From the IMG/VR virus record IMGVR_UViG_3300013101_000005, positions 34,632-98,631 of that record: a DNA stretch of 64,000 nt, one strand, 5' to 3'. Positions 1-7,656 of the stretch are shown piece after piece. The notes beneath the pieces are model-generated. The model saw only the letters and a list, made by a program, of their open reading frames with translations. It made no database searches and was not told where the DNA came from. The stretch is from a virus. Position numbers and translations under genes: made by a program. Every line of letters starts with the position of its first letter. Positions within the stretch are counted from its first letter, which is position 1.

Positions 1-57
1 GCAGATTATTTTGAAATTACTGAATGTGCTGATCTAACTTTTATAAAGGTGAAATAA
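1..57 (+). CDS. C-terminal end of an upstream gene (partial)
   Basis: An open frame runs from the left edge to a TAA at 55-57 and encodes the last 18 residues of a protein whose body lies outside the window. Its stop overlaps the ATG of the next gene by one base (TAATG), the same tight coupling seen across this operon, which is why it is taken as a real gene end. Nothing can be said about function. Confidence 0.55.
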   Translation, partial: ADYFEITECADLTFIKVK

Positions 58-737
58 TGGATAGATTATTTATAACTACAAAAGATCGTCCAACTGAACT
101 TGCTATTTTATGTAAGTCTTTATTACATAGTGATATGAGAAAATTTATCAAAGAAGTAATTTTCTTGGATGATAACTCTGAAGAGATAATGGAAATACAA
201 AGAATTTATACAGCCTTTATGTATACTCTTTTACCACAAGGTATTAAGTGTAGGTTACTAGAAGCAAAAGATGGAAGAGAAGGAATTAATGCCAGTTGGG
301 ATAGAATAAAACATTATCCATCTAACCACATTTGGGGATTAAATGGGGATATGATGGTTTTTGAAAACTATTTTGAAAGATGTTTAAGTATCTTAACTTT
401 TGGAATTGAAAAGTATGGCATGGGCTCTTCTTTGTTAGTTTCTGGGTTTAATACGCCAATGCATCCAGTAGAACTTACCCATTATGAACAGAAGTGTGTT
501 AAAGCACCAAGTGTAGGAGGCTGTGCTTTTGTTATACGACATATGGATGTTGTGTTGTTCCTAGAGGCTTTAGGAAAACCTACAATGAACAGGGGATTTG
601 ATTTGCATCTTGGTGAAGTTTTTGATTGTATTTTAACAGCAAATCCCTCAGTTAGCCAGCATATAGGTATTTTAACAGGATTAAACCAATTGCAATTATC
701 AGGGTTTCCCGGTGCTTTTGCAAGAGTAAGAGGATAG
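57..737 (+). CDS. Putative GT-A fold glycosyltransferase-like protein
   Basis: A 226-residue protein. The N-terminus MDRLFITTKDRPTELA is a typical opening of family 2 nucleotide-sugar transferases (strand, then a Thr/Arg-Pro loop). It is followed by an LDDNS strand end near residue 40, a NGDMM acidic motif near residue 97 where a DxD-type metal site would be, a GGCAFVIR segment and a GFDLHLGEV segment resembling the acceptor-side ED motif region. These are pattern matches by eye; donor and acceptor are unknown. It could glycosylate DNA, a virion protein or host surface. Start at 57 overlaps the previous stop; GGTGAAATA lies upstream. It heads a run of small metabolism genes and is one of four or five glycosyltransferase-like genes in the window. 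Confidence 0.55.
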   Translation: MDRLFITTKDRPTELAILCKSLLHSDMRKFIKEVIFLDDNSEEIMEIQRIYTAFMYTLLPQGIKCRLLEAKDGREGINASWDRIKHYPSNHIWGLNGDMMVFENYFERCLSILTFGIEKYGMGSSLLVSGFNTPMHPVELTHYEQKCVKAPSVGGCAFVIRHMDVVLFLEALGKPTMNRGFDLHLGEVFDCILTANPSVSQHIGILTGLNQLQLSGFPGAFARVRG

Positions 738-738
738 A

Positions 739-987
739 ATGACTGAAGATGAAAATAAAAACTTTTGGGAAGAAGAAAAATCTGAAGTTGATTTACTAAA
801 GTTAGGATCAGCGTATCCACCCGTTAGGGTTTACTTAACAGCAATAGAGATTGCAAGGCTGAACTCATTAGAAGCGGTTGTGAAATCTATTATTTTGTCA
901 GATGGTAAAGAACTTGATTTGGAAATATTCTTGGAAACAGATAGAAATAAGTTTGCGAAAGATTTAAGAGAGGCACTTGATGAATAA
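739..987 (+). CDS. Small acidic protein of unknown function
   Basis: An 82-residue protein rich in Glu, Asp and Lys, with no recognised motif. The N-terminal third is charged (EDENKNFWEEEKSEVDLL) and the middle contains a predicted helical segment around AIEIARLNSLEAVVKSI. It starts directly after the previous gene with AGAGGATAG upstream, and its stop overlaps the next gene's start. Its place in the operon and intact reading frame support it being real; no function is proposed. Confidence 0.7.
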   Translation: MTEDENKNFWEEEKSEVDLLKLGSAYPPVRVYLTAIEIARLNSLEAVVKSIILSDGKELDLEIFLETDRNKFAKDLREALDE

Positions 988-1588
988 GTTAAAAATAGCG
1001 GTAGATATGGATGAAGTTATTGTAGATTTAATCGGTCATTGGGAGATGATTTATAGGATAAAGGCTAATATTCCTGACATTGAGGAAATTATAGTAGACC
1101 AGTGGGATGTGGCAGAGTCTTTTACTCGCCTCCCAAAAAGAGAAATATATGCTATGTTGGACATACCGGGAATGTTTGCTCATTGCCAACCTATACCGGG
1201 GGCGATAGATGGGCTACTTTACCTTGAGGAAGATGATCGGTTTGATGTTCATATAGTTACCGTTGCTAAGGCTAGAACAGCATACAGCGAAAAAATAGAA
1301 TGGGTTGAACAACACCTTGGCTCTTTTTTAAAAAATAAAACTATCGGGTTGTGCTCTTTTGAAACTAAAGCAGAATTAGCCTGTAATTATGATGTTATGA
1401 TAGAAGACAATCATATGACTCTATCAAAAATAGATCCCAAATGTGGATGTCATAGAATACTTTTTAAACAACCACATAACTACATGGCTGTGTATCCTAA
1501 AGATTTTGATGATGCTGTTGTTGGTTGGGATGATTTAATTAGAAAGTTGCTGATACTATGGGAAAATCGACAACAAAACATGAGTTAG
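980..1588 (+). CDS. 5'(3')-deoxyribonucleotidase-like HAD phosphatase
   Basis: A 202-residue HAD-superfamily protein. Motif I is VDMDEVIVD (Asp9 nucleophile and Asp11), the signature of the 5'(3')-deoxyribonucleotidase branch. A TVAK segment is a candidate motif II, and YDVMIEDN is the acidic motif IV. The family removes phosphate from deoxynucleoside monophosphates and is common in phages that carry other dNTP genes, as here. An in-frame TTG lies three bases earlier, but the ATG at 980 has AGAGAGG at a good distance. The gene overlaps its neighbour on each side (8 and 31 bases). Substrate preference cannot be read from the sequence. Confidence 0.75.
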   Translation: MNKLKIAVDMDEVIVDLIGHWEMIYRIKANIPDIEEIIVDQWDVAESFTRLPKREIYAMLDIPGMFAHCQPIPGAIDGLLYLEEDDRFDVHIVTVAKARTAYSEKIEWVEQHLGSFLKNKTIGLCSFETKAELACNYDVMIEDNHMTLSKIDPKCGCHRILFKQPHNYMAVYPKDFDDAVVGWDDLIRKLLILWENRQQNMS

Positions 1589-1920
1589 TTAGGTCTGTTT
1601 TTTATGAGCAAGATAAGTCAGATCCAGAAAGAATACAAAAATATATTCTAGAAGATGTTTTTGATATATTTGTAGAAAATATAAAAGATGCTTTGGTTAG
1701 TGGTGAATATGTATATCTTCGTGGCTTTGGTACTTTTGCCCCGATTAGGGAGAACTTAAGAAGAAGAACAAGGTATGTGCCTGGACCTGATAAAATAGTA
1801 GACACTATTGTTTTAAATCATCATAGGATTTTTAAACCGTCAAGAGAGTTGATTCGTAAAGTAAATGTAGGAGCAAGTGATGTATTCCAAAGATATTTTG
1901 ACAATAGTAACGATTCCTAA
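1558..1920 (+). CDS. HU/IHF-family DNA-binding protein
   Basis: A 120-residue protein with the HU architecture: N-terminal helical dimerisation part (about residues 5-45), the conserved turn LRGFGTF near residues 58-64, a basic Arg-rich beta arm (RRRTRYVPGPD) ending in IFKPSREL, the usual C-terminal strand-helix. Such proteins bend or wrap DNA and assist replication, recombination or packaging. It is slightly longer than bacterial HU (about 90) because of a 15-residue tail. The start lies 31 bases inside the upstream nucleotidase gene, which suggests translational coupling. Confidence 0.85.
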   Translation: MGKSTTKHELVRSVFYEQDKSDPERIQKYILEDVFDIFVENIKDALVSGEYVYLRGFGTFAPIRENLRRRTRYVPGPDKIVDTIVLNHHRIFKPSRELIRKVNVGASDVFQRYFDNSNDS

Positions 1921-2581
1921 TTATGTTAGTTTCTCTAAGAGAACATTCTTAATTAAGATGTACAAAAATGTATTTGGTAATAACATTATATATGTTATAG
2001 AAAACATGACAAATACTTTGTCTGCTTATTTGAAAGAAGAGTTGGGACTGAGTATAAAATACTTTGCAAAGGGTCTTAACATGGACCCAAGATTAAATAT
2101 AGGTGTTTTTAAATGTTCAAACAAATTTATAAGTGATGTTTATACAGATTTGTGTGATAATAATAAATATGACTTTTATTGTTGTGTAGATCCCGGTGTT
2201 CTTGTATTTGAATATCCAATGTCAAAGTTTTTAAAGATACCGTTTGATACCTTTTTAGGGGTAAGATTTATAGGTACAAAAGATGCACAGTATTTAAATA
2301 TTAAGAAAGAACGCATGAATCTTGAATTAGACCTATTATATAAAGATTTAGGCAAAAATATAGAAAACGACTTTTGTTCTTTTTCTAATAAAAAGTACAG
2401 TAAAGAGGATTATGGTGTTTTATTATGTAGAAGATCCTTTTTACTTAATACAGGATTATTTGCTCATGCACTACAGAATGACTTTGTTCATACTGTAATA
2501 GATTCAGTTTATGTAAGTGATTTTGATATAGAGTATTCGCATGATCTTTATACATTTAAGTTAGGTAAGGAGGACAGATGA
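1880..2581 (+). CDS. Unknown protein, possibly nucleotide-sugar transferase-like
   Basis: A 233-residue protein with no confident match. It opens with a strand-loop (ILTIVTIPNYVSF) and contains a CCVDPGVLVFE segment near residues 95-105 that could be a degenerate metal or sugar-nucleotide site as in GT-A folds, then GVRFIG. This is weak evidence and the gene is best called hypothetical. The ATG at 1880 is preferred over the GTG three bases earlier because AGGAG lies six bases upstream of it. It overlaps the HU gene by 41 bases and the thymidine kinase gene by four (ATGA). Confidence 0.6.
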   Translation: MYSKDILTIVTIPNYVSFSKRTFLIKMYKNVFGNNIIYVIENMTNTLSAYLKEELGLSIKYFAKGLNMDPRLNIGVFKCSNKFISDVYTDLCDNNKYDFYCCVDPGVLVFEYPMSKFLKIPFDTFLGVRFIGTKDAQYLNIKKERMNLELDLLYKDLGKNIENDFCSFSNKKYSKEDYGVLLCRRSFLLNTGLFAHALQNDFVHTVIDSVYVSDFDIEYSHDLYTFKLGKEDR

Positions 2582-3150
2582 CACCAGGAATATTCAAGTT
2601 TATAACTGGTCCAATGTTTTGTGGTAAAACTGAGGAATTGATAAGAATAGCAACAAGGTACACAATTGCAAATAAACGAGTTCTAATCTGCAATCCAAAA
2701 AGGGATAAAAGATTTGGATCAGGCGTTATTTGTTCACATAATGAAAAAGCGTTACAATCACATGAGATTTCTACTATTCAAGATGTATTTCCAAAAATAC
2801 ATAATTACAAACCAGGAATAGATGGTATCTTTATAGATGAAATACAATTTGTAAAAGATCTAAATATAAAAGATATACGAAATATAACAGAAGGTTGGGG
2901 TATAGATTTATATGTTGCAGGGCTTACTCTAGATTCTTTTAGAGAACCCTTTCCAGAGATTTTGAATATACTACCTTTTGCAGATATATTACATTTAGAA
3001 TCTGTTTGTGATTTTTGTGGTAGTTTTTCTGCTAGGTATACCTATCGTAAGGATGTTGGGCATAAGGAACAACTTTTTGTTGGTGGTAAAGAATCTTATT
3101 GTGCAATATGTTCTAATTGTTTAAATAAAAAAGAGAGCCCTTATGACTAA
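2578..3150 (+). CDS. tdk: Thymidine kinase (type II)
   Basis: A 190-residue type II thymidine kinase that phosphorylates thymidine to dTMP with ATP. The P-loop GPMFCGKT is at residues 11-18. IFIDEIQF (Asp87-Glu88) is the Walker B strand and matches the family's DEAQF. AGLTLDSFREPF near 114-125 is the conserved lasso segment. A structural zinc site is visible as Cys144-x2-Cys147 and Cys175-x2-Cys178. Length and order of motifs are normal for the family. It is coupled to the upstream gene by an ATGA overlap. It belongs with ThyX, ribonucleotide reductase and dNMP kinase elsewhere in the window in feeding dTTP synthesis. Confidence 0.95.
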   Translation: MTPGIFKFITGPMFCGKTEELIRIATRYTIANKRVLICNPKRDKRFGSGVICSHNEKALQSHEISTIQDVFPKIHNYKPGIDGIFIDEIQFVKDLNIKDIRNITEGWGIDLYVAGLTLDSFREPFPEILNILPFADILHLESVCDFCGSFSARYTYRKDVGHKEQLFVGGKESYCAICSNCLNKKESPYD

Positions 3151-3490
3151 AAAGAAACAAAACAAACCAAAAATTCGTGGTGCAAAACTTGCATCACCAC
3201 CAGCAGACTCATTACTAACACCTATAAATATAGAAATAAATGGTTATGTTTATACTTGTTACGGTAATAGTAGAGTAGAGAGTATTGTTGATTCTGTAGA
3301 ATCACACATAGACAATGACAGAGAATTTAAGGATAATATAACAGTCATTCAGAATGGTTATATAAATGAAGTTGTTTATGCACCAGCAGTTCTGTGTATG
3401 TTAGGTTATTTTGATAAAGGGGACCTTTATAACATTCTAATTGGACAAACAGCAGAGGAGTTCTTAGATGGAAGTGAAGAGCAAGAATAA
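3143..3490 (+). CDS. Hypothetical protein with basic N-terminus
   Basis: A 115-residue protein. The first 15 residues are very basic (TKKKQNKPKIRGAK), then a beta-rich stretch with INGYVYTCYGNSR, and a Glu-rich end. No family is recognised. It starts eight bases before the thymidine kinase stop and overlaps the next gene by 23 bases, so it is part of the same transcript. Confidence 0.65.
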   Translation: MTKKKQNKPKIRGAKLASPPADSLLTPINIEINGYVYTCYGNSRVESIVDSVESHIDNDREFKDNITVIQNGYINEVVYAPAVLCMLGYFDKGDLYNILIGQTAEEFLDGSEEQE

Positions 3491-4037
3491 AACTGATTTG
3501 TTTTTTACAGATGCTATAGGAACCTTTTCTGTTCTTAATGATACTGTGTTTCTACCAAAGATATCAGCATTTAATAAACTGTCTTCTTTAAAAGAAGCAG
3601 AAGAAAAATTAGCTGTTCTTAGCACAGTAGCCTTCTATGGGAAAACCTTATTGACACATGGTACTATTTATAATAGAGAATACTTGTTTTTTTATTCGCA
3701 CTCTGGAAACTTTGAAAGTAGTAGAATATTAAATAATAAAATTGATAGTCTTTCATTCTTTTCTCATCAGGGGTTTAGGTTAATAGTCTTACTAGCACGA
3801 GAATTGCAACCTATGCTAAGATCTAAAAGTTCAATTAAAACCTTTTTTAATAAAGATCATATGAAAGATAGAAAACCTAGAATGGCTGTTATATTTGAAT
3901 CAGAGAAATTAAAAAAAGGGATAACTGCTGCCTCATTTGATGTAAATGATGTCTTTGATGAAACAGAAGTTGTTTTCTTTTTAGGAGAAGATATTAGAGA
4001 AGTTAGGAACAAAGAGGGGACTCTTTTATTATGTTAG
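3468..4037 (+). CDS. Hypothetical protein
   Basis: A 189-residue protein of unknown function. It has a mixed alpha/beta composition, a conserved-looking YLFFYSHSGNFE stretch near the middle and a basic segment SKSSIKTFFNKDHMKDRKPR near residue 120. No motif is diagnostic. The ATG at 3468 has GAGG in the right place (GAGGAGTTCTTAG) and overlaps the previous gene. The frame is intact. Confidence 0.65.
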   Translation: MEVKSKNKTDLFFTDAIGTFSVLNDTVFLPKISAFNKLSSLKEAEEKLAVLSTVAFYGKTLLTHGTIYNREYLFFYSHSGNFESSRILNNKIDSLSFFSHQGFRLIVLLARELQPMLRSKSSIKTFFNKDHMKDRKPRMAVIFESEKLKKGITAASFDVNDVFDETEVVFFLGEDIREVRNKEGTLLLC

Positions 4038-4315
4038 ATTTTTGCATAGTAAACATGGGTGATTATAATTTTAGATGTGTTCTGTCTGAAGAAACATACT
4101 TTGATTTTAGTGTGTCACAACTTGAACTTTTTGGTTACGATTACTTTTTTTCACACATGCAAAGAGGAGTTGGTGGTGCTTTATATGAAGTAGAAACAGG
4201 AAGATCAATAGGGGATGTAGTTTCAATTAGATATTTAAAACCTAAGGATGAAATTTGGGTTTTGGTTAGAAATGGTATACGTGGAGAATTGTATGCCAAA
4301 CATCTTGGAGGATAA
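4031..4315 (+). CDS. Hypothetical protein
   Basis: A 94-residue protein, unrecognised. It is rich in aromatic residues (DYNFRC, ETYFDFS, YDYFF), followed by a Gly-rich turn (MQRGVGGALYE). It overlaps the previous gene by seven bases and ends just before a strong ribosome site for the next small gene. Confidence 0.65.
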   Translation: MLDFCIVNMGDYNFRCVLSEETYFDFSVSQLELFGYDYFFSHMQRGVGGALYEVETGRSIGDVVSIRYLKPKDEIWVLVRNGIRGELYAKHLGG

Positions 4316-4316
4316 T

Positions 4317-4490
4317 ATGTTAGAGGTTACCATGTGGGAAAATATATTTGCTTTTTTCATCAAATTTAGTTTTATATCTTTAGTATCTTACGGTTGGATT
4401 AGAGGAATATTGGTCAATGTTATAAACAACATATATGGCGGTAAACTTGCTATAGAACAATCAAAACAAATAAAGAAAGAAAGTACTTAA
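4317..4490 (+). CDS. Small membrane protein
   Basis: A 57-residue protein with one hydrophobic segment of about 25 residues (ENIFAFFIKFSFISLVSYGW and onward) and a short charged C-terminal tail, so it is likely a single-pass membrane protein. A longer in-frame extension back to 4248 exists, but the ATG at 4317 has GGAGG seven bases upstream and lies right after the previous stop, so the short form is chosen. No function is assigned; it could be an accessory lysis, exclusion or anti-host membrane factor. Confidence 0.55.
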   Translation: MLEVTMWENIFAFFIKFSFISLVSYGWIRGILVNVINNIYGGKLAIEQSKQIKKEST

Positions 4491-4817
4491 ATGGCAAAAC
4501 GAGGAGAACATAAAAGAACGAGTAAGAAAGACAGCGAACTTTCACCAATGGGTAGGTGGAGAAGAAAGTATAAAGATAAATATCAGAAATGGCGCAAAAA
4601 ATATAAGCAAACAAATAAGTCAAACTCAAGGAATAAGGCAAGACGAATACTTATGAAGAGTGGCAGAGCTAAGGTTTGTACAAAGTGTGGTATTCGTCCT
4701 GAGTCTCGTAGGTTAGAGGTACATCATAAGAATGGTAAACCGTTGGATAACAGACTGTCCAATCTCGAATGGAGATGTTCAAAATGTAATCCACGAGGAA
4801 GGGCCGCAAGTAAATGA
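4491..4817 (+). CDS. HNH endonuclease
   Basis: A 108-residue HNH nuclease. A long basic N-terminal half (Lys/Arg runs to about residue 60) probably contacts DNA. The C-terminal half carries two zinc Cys pairs (CTKCG near 62-66 and CSKCN near 95-99) bracketing the catalytic core VHHKNGKPLDNRLSNLEW, where the paired His and the later Asn are the active-site residues of the family. This length and layout is seen both in free-standing homing nucleases and in phage HNH proteins that act with terminase; here it sits far from the terminase, directly before a recombinase gene with which it shares an ATGA overlap. Confidence 0.85.
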   Translation: MAKRGEHKRTSKKDSELSPMGRWRRKYKDKYQKWRKKYKQTNKSNSRNKARRILMKSGRAKVCTKCGIRPESRRLEVHHKNGKPLDNRLSNLEWRCSKCNPRGRAASK

Positions 4818-5611
4818 CTCCCAAAGAAGTAGAATTTAAAGATATTCTTAGGAAATTAGGCAGAAGTGATAATACAATAAAAGCGTATGTTAGGGACTTA
4901 TCCCTTCTTTTTAAGAAGCACGATGAAATAAATAATAAAACTATACAAGATATGATATTTACAATGTCAGATAACGGTATAAAGCCTTCTACGGTTCGTA
5001 GATTTATTTCCTCTGTAAAGACTTATTGCTCAATTTTTGAGATTGAAATAAATTTTGCTAAAATATCAAAACCTAAGTTGGTACAACGGGAGTCTTCTTA
5101 TATAACTGATACTGTTTTTACAAATGGTATTGGAACAATACTTGCAGAACATAATACAACACAACAAGACAGGGAGTTTAAAAGTTTAGTATTTAACTTC
5201 CTATACAAAACAGGGATGCGTGTTTCTGAATTATTAAATCTAACGTTGGACAATTATAATACTGAAACACATTTCATACAAATTATTGGCAAGGGAAACA
5301 AAGAAAGAAAAATTCCAATTCATGACACATTAGTATACGCTTTTGATCTGGCTTGGTTTTTTTCTAGACTAGGTAGTGTTCATTATAATACTGTATTATA
5401 CTGGACTAAAAAGTATTTTGGAAAAGAGTACTCACCACATAGTTTTAGGCATGGGTTTACAACAAAGTTGGTGAAAAAGGGGACTAGTGAGCGTGCTGTT
5501 CAATCTGTTTTAGGACACGCTTCCTTTGTTACAACCCTAAGGTACTTTCACTTAAACGAGGACGAAATTAGGAAAGAAGTAATTTCTGCATTGGAGGAAG
5601 AAAATGATTAA
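4814..5611 (+). CDS. Tyrosine recombinase
   Basis: A 265-residue tyrosine recombinase/integrase with a complete catalytic set: Arg136 in GMRVSELL, Lys160 in IIGKGNKERK, His209 and Arg212 in HSFRHGF, His235 in VLGHAS and nucleophile Tyr244 in TLRYFH. Residues 1-90 form the usual SAM-like core-binding domain. Size is at the short, XerC/D-like end of the family. No repressor, excisionase or att-like repeat is seen next to it, so it may resolve genome multimers or act in replication rather than integrate the phage. It overlaps the HNH gene upstream and SSB downstream by 4 and 8 bases. Confidence 0.9.
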   Translation: MTPKEVEFKDILRKLGRSDNTIKAYVRDLSLLFKKHDEINNKTIQDMIFTMSDNGIKPSTVRRFISSVKTYCSIFEIEINFAKISKPKLVQRESSYITDTVFTNGIGTILAEHNTTQQDREFKSLVFNFLYKTGMRVSELLNLTLDNYNTETHFIQIIGKGNKERKIPIHDTLVYAFDLAWFFSRLGSVHYNTVLYWTKKYFGKEYSPHSFRHGFTTKLVKKGTSERAVQSVLGHASFVTTLRYFHLNEDEIRKEVISALEEEND

Positions 5612-6023
5612 CAAAGTAATTTTACAGGGCAGACTTGGTGAGGATGCAGCTTGTGAAAATATTGATCAACCAGTTAAATTTTCTATTGCTACTTGGGAAA
5701 GCTATAGAGATGAAGATGAAGAGTCTGGGTGGAAGACTACCACAACGTGGCATCGTATTACGCTGTGGGGGAAGCCTGAACACAGGAAGTCTACTGCTGA
5801 TAGATTGAAAAAGGGTATGCTTGTATATCTAGAAGGAAAGATTAAGACGAGTAAGTGGACCAACAACGAAGGTGAAGAGCGTAGAAGTAATGATGTTACT
5901 GCACAGTTTGTTAAGGTAGTTCCTGTTGGTAAGGAACAAAAAGAACAAAGTAATGTTTCTGTTGCAAAACCTACGCCTTCTCCTGCTGTTGCTGAAGAAG
6001 AACCTGACGACCTACCTTTTTAG
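5604..6023 (+). CDS. ssb: Single-stranded DNA-binding protein
   Basis: A 139-residue SSB. The OB-fold opens with MINKVILQGRLGEDAACE, contains FSIATWESY and the TTTWHRITLWGK strand, and LKKGMLVYLEGKIKTSKW, all hallmark SSB segments within residues 1-115. A flexible linker leads to the acidic tip EEEPDDLPF, which in bacterial SSBs recruits replication and repair partners. This suggests it docks with helicase, polymerase or recombination proteins encoded elsewhere in the window. Start overlaps the recombinase stop by eight bases. Confidence 0.95.
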   Translation: MINKVILQGRLGEDAACENIDQPVKFSIATWESYRDEDEESGWKTTTTWHRITLWGKPEHRKSTADRLKKGMLVYLEGKIKTSKWTNNEGEERRSNDVTAQFVKVVPVGKEQKEQSNVSVAKPTPSPAVAEEEPDDLPF

Positions 6024-6031
6024 GAGTGTAA

Positions 6032-6742
6032 GTGTATTACGTATATAAAACAACAAACCTAAAGAATGGCAAGGTTTACATTGGAATTACGGGTAGGGAT
6101 CTGGATGGTGGGGATCCCTACCTTGGATCTGGTAAACATTTACTTAGTTCTATTAAAAAGTATGGTAAAAAGAGGTTTACCAGAGAAATACTATTAAGAC
6201 ACGAAGATCTTGAATTGGTTGCTTTTGTTGAGGAAGAGCTGGTTGATGAAGAGTTTGTTGCTAGAAAAGATACTTATAATATTGTTATTGGTGGGGGGTA
6301 TCCCCCTGTGCATAAAGGGGAAGCCCATCCTCTTTTTGGGGTAGGCCATTCAGAGGAATCTAAGAAAAAAATGTCAGATAATAGTCCAGACATGTCAGGA
6401 AAGAATAATCCAAGATATGGTTGCAAACTTTCAGAAGAAACGAAAAAAAAGATGGTAGAAAATCGTATTGCTCCATCAGGCAAAGACCATTATATGTATG
6501 GACGGACAGGAAATAAAAATCATTTTTATGGGGGGCACCATACAGAAGAGACTAAAAAGGCTCTTTCTGAGGCAAGGCGAGGGGAGAAGAACCCTATGTT
6601 TGGTACAAAAAGTCCAAATGCAAAACGTATTGAGATTGATGGTATAAAATATGAAACACAACAAGAAGCTGCTGATGCTTTAGGAGTGGAAAGGCACACC
6701 ATTTGGAGATGGAAAAAACAAGGGAAGCACAACATAAAATGA
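6032..6742 (+). CDS. GIY-YIG homing-type endonuclease with NUMOD repeats
   Basis: A 236-residue nuclease. The N-terminal catalytic module has YYVYKTTN (the GIY position) and VYIGITGR (YIG) and a following basic helix KKYGKKRFTRE. Residues about 95-200 carry several NUMOD3-type DNA-binding units, each with a G-x-x-H/N-P-x-[FY]-G turn followed by S/TEE-x-KKxM/L. The C-terminus has a NUMOD1/IENR1-like helix-turn-helix (YETQQEAADALGVERHTI). The start is GTG at 6032 with AGGAG five bases upstream. It is free-standing, with no visible intron, and shares an ATGA overlap with the following gene, so it is a mobile-type insertion between SSB and a glycosyltransferase. Confidence 0.9.
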   Translation: MYYVYKTTNLKNGKVYIGITGRDLDGGDPYLGSGKHLLSSIKKYGKKRFTREILLRHEDLELVAFVEEELVDEEFVARKDTYNIVIGGGYPPVHKGEAHPLFGVGHSEESKKKMSDNSPDMSGKNNPRYGCKLSEETKKKMVENRIAPSGKDHYMYGRTGNKNHFYGGHHTEETKKALSEARRGEKNPMFGTKSPNAKRIEIDGIKYETQQEAADALGVERHTIWRWKKQGKHNIK

Positions 6743-7656
6743 CAAAACTAACCAAAAACATAGTTACGGCATCTGGCCTTGGTGACCTCTTTGTGCTTTT
6801 GTCGAGATTGGATGATTTTTTTCTAAAAAATACTGAATATGACAAAATTAAATATTGGTCGTGGATCCACCACCCGGAACTTGCCAGAGAATTAGTCAGT
6901 CATTCAGAACACGATGTAAGTATTTTTTCAGTAGAAGATATGACAAATTATCTAAAAGAGATAATACCGAAAGAGCACTTAGAAAAGGCATCAGAACTTT
7001 TTATACATCAAAAAGTCTCTGGTATTGGTGTAGATAAATACATGGAATTTATTTCTAGGTTCTTCCCTAACATCGAACAATGTGTGTGGCTACCTGTATA
7101 CAAAAAGTATAAAACCACATATCCTTTTCAGTTGGATGTACCTATACCTAAACGAGAAAAAGAATATATACTTGTCCACCCCTTTTCTACTACAGTTAAA
7201 ACAGAAAAGGCTGAAAGAACTTGGTCAACAGTGCGGTGGGGCAGAACAATAAAAATGATAAGTTCCTACTGTTCAAATGAAGACATTATTCTTATTGGTT
7301 CTTACAAAGATAAGATTGAGGGGCCTAGGGACTTCCCTTCTAAACGTGTTATTGATTTAAGGGGGAAGACCTCTATTACAGAAACTATAGGGCTTATAAA
7401 TGGGGCTAAGGCTGTTATAGGTATAAACTCTTGGCCAGCATTGATGGCCTATTGGAATAATACTCCTACATATGTACAATGGTTTGTACAACAACAGTTC
7501 TTGGATACACATGTCCCAAAGCCTGTTGATAAAATGAACCATGTAGTTTTTGAGTTTCCTCTTAAATCTGGGCCGCAGAATGAGGGGGCACACCCTACAG
7601 TAGATGCGGCATGGGTTAATATAAGGAAGGTACTTGATGCAACAGTTACTATTTGA
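6739..7656 (+). CDS. GT9-like (heptosyltransferase-family) glycosyltransferase
   Basis: A 305-residue GT-B fold protein related to the ADP-heptose transferase family. The N-terminal NIVTASGLGDLFVLLS matches the Gly-Asp loop. The C-terminal half has ILVHPFSTT, a W..RW pair, IILIGSYKDK, VIDLRGKTSITETIGLI and AVIGINSWPALMAYW, which is the sugar-nucleotide binding end (normally G-x-D/N-S-G-x-x-H). Asn-Ser is kept but the usual His is replaced by the Leu-Met-Ala region, so donor use may differ. The ATG at 6739 is chosen for its ATGA overlap with the nuclease gene; an in-frame TTG/ATG 30-36 bases earlier is possible. It overlaps the polymerase gene. Confidence 0.7.
   Translation: MTKLTKNIVTASGLGDLFVLLSRLDDFFLKNTEYDKIKYWSWIHHPELARELVSHSEHDVSIFSVEDMTNYLKEIIPKEHLEKASELFIHQKVSGIGVDKYMEFISRFFPNIEQCVWLPVYKKYKTTYPFQLDVPIPKREKEYILVHPFSTTVKTEKAERTWSTVRWGRTIKMISSYCSNEDIILIGSYKDKIEGPRDFPSKRVIDLRGKTSITETIGLINGAKAVIGINSWPALMAYWNNTPTYVQWFVQQQFLDTHVPKPVDKMNHVVFEFPLKSGPQNEGAHPTVDAAWVNIRKVLDATVTI

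Noticed and set aside
4814-5611. Reading the recombinase as proof of a temperate phage
   Set aside because: No repressor, excisionase or attachment-site repeats were seen, and the gene sits in a replication operon.
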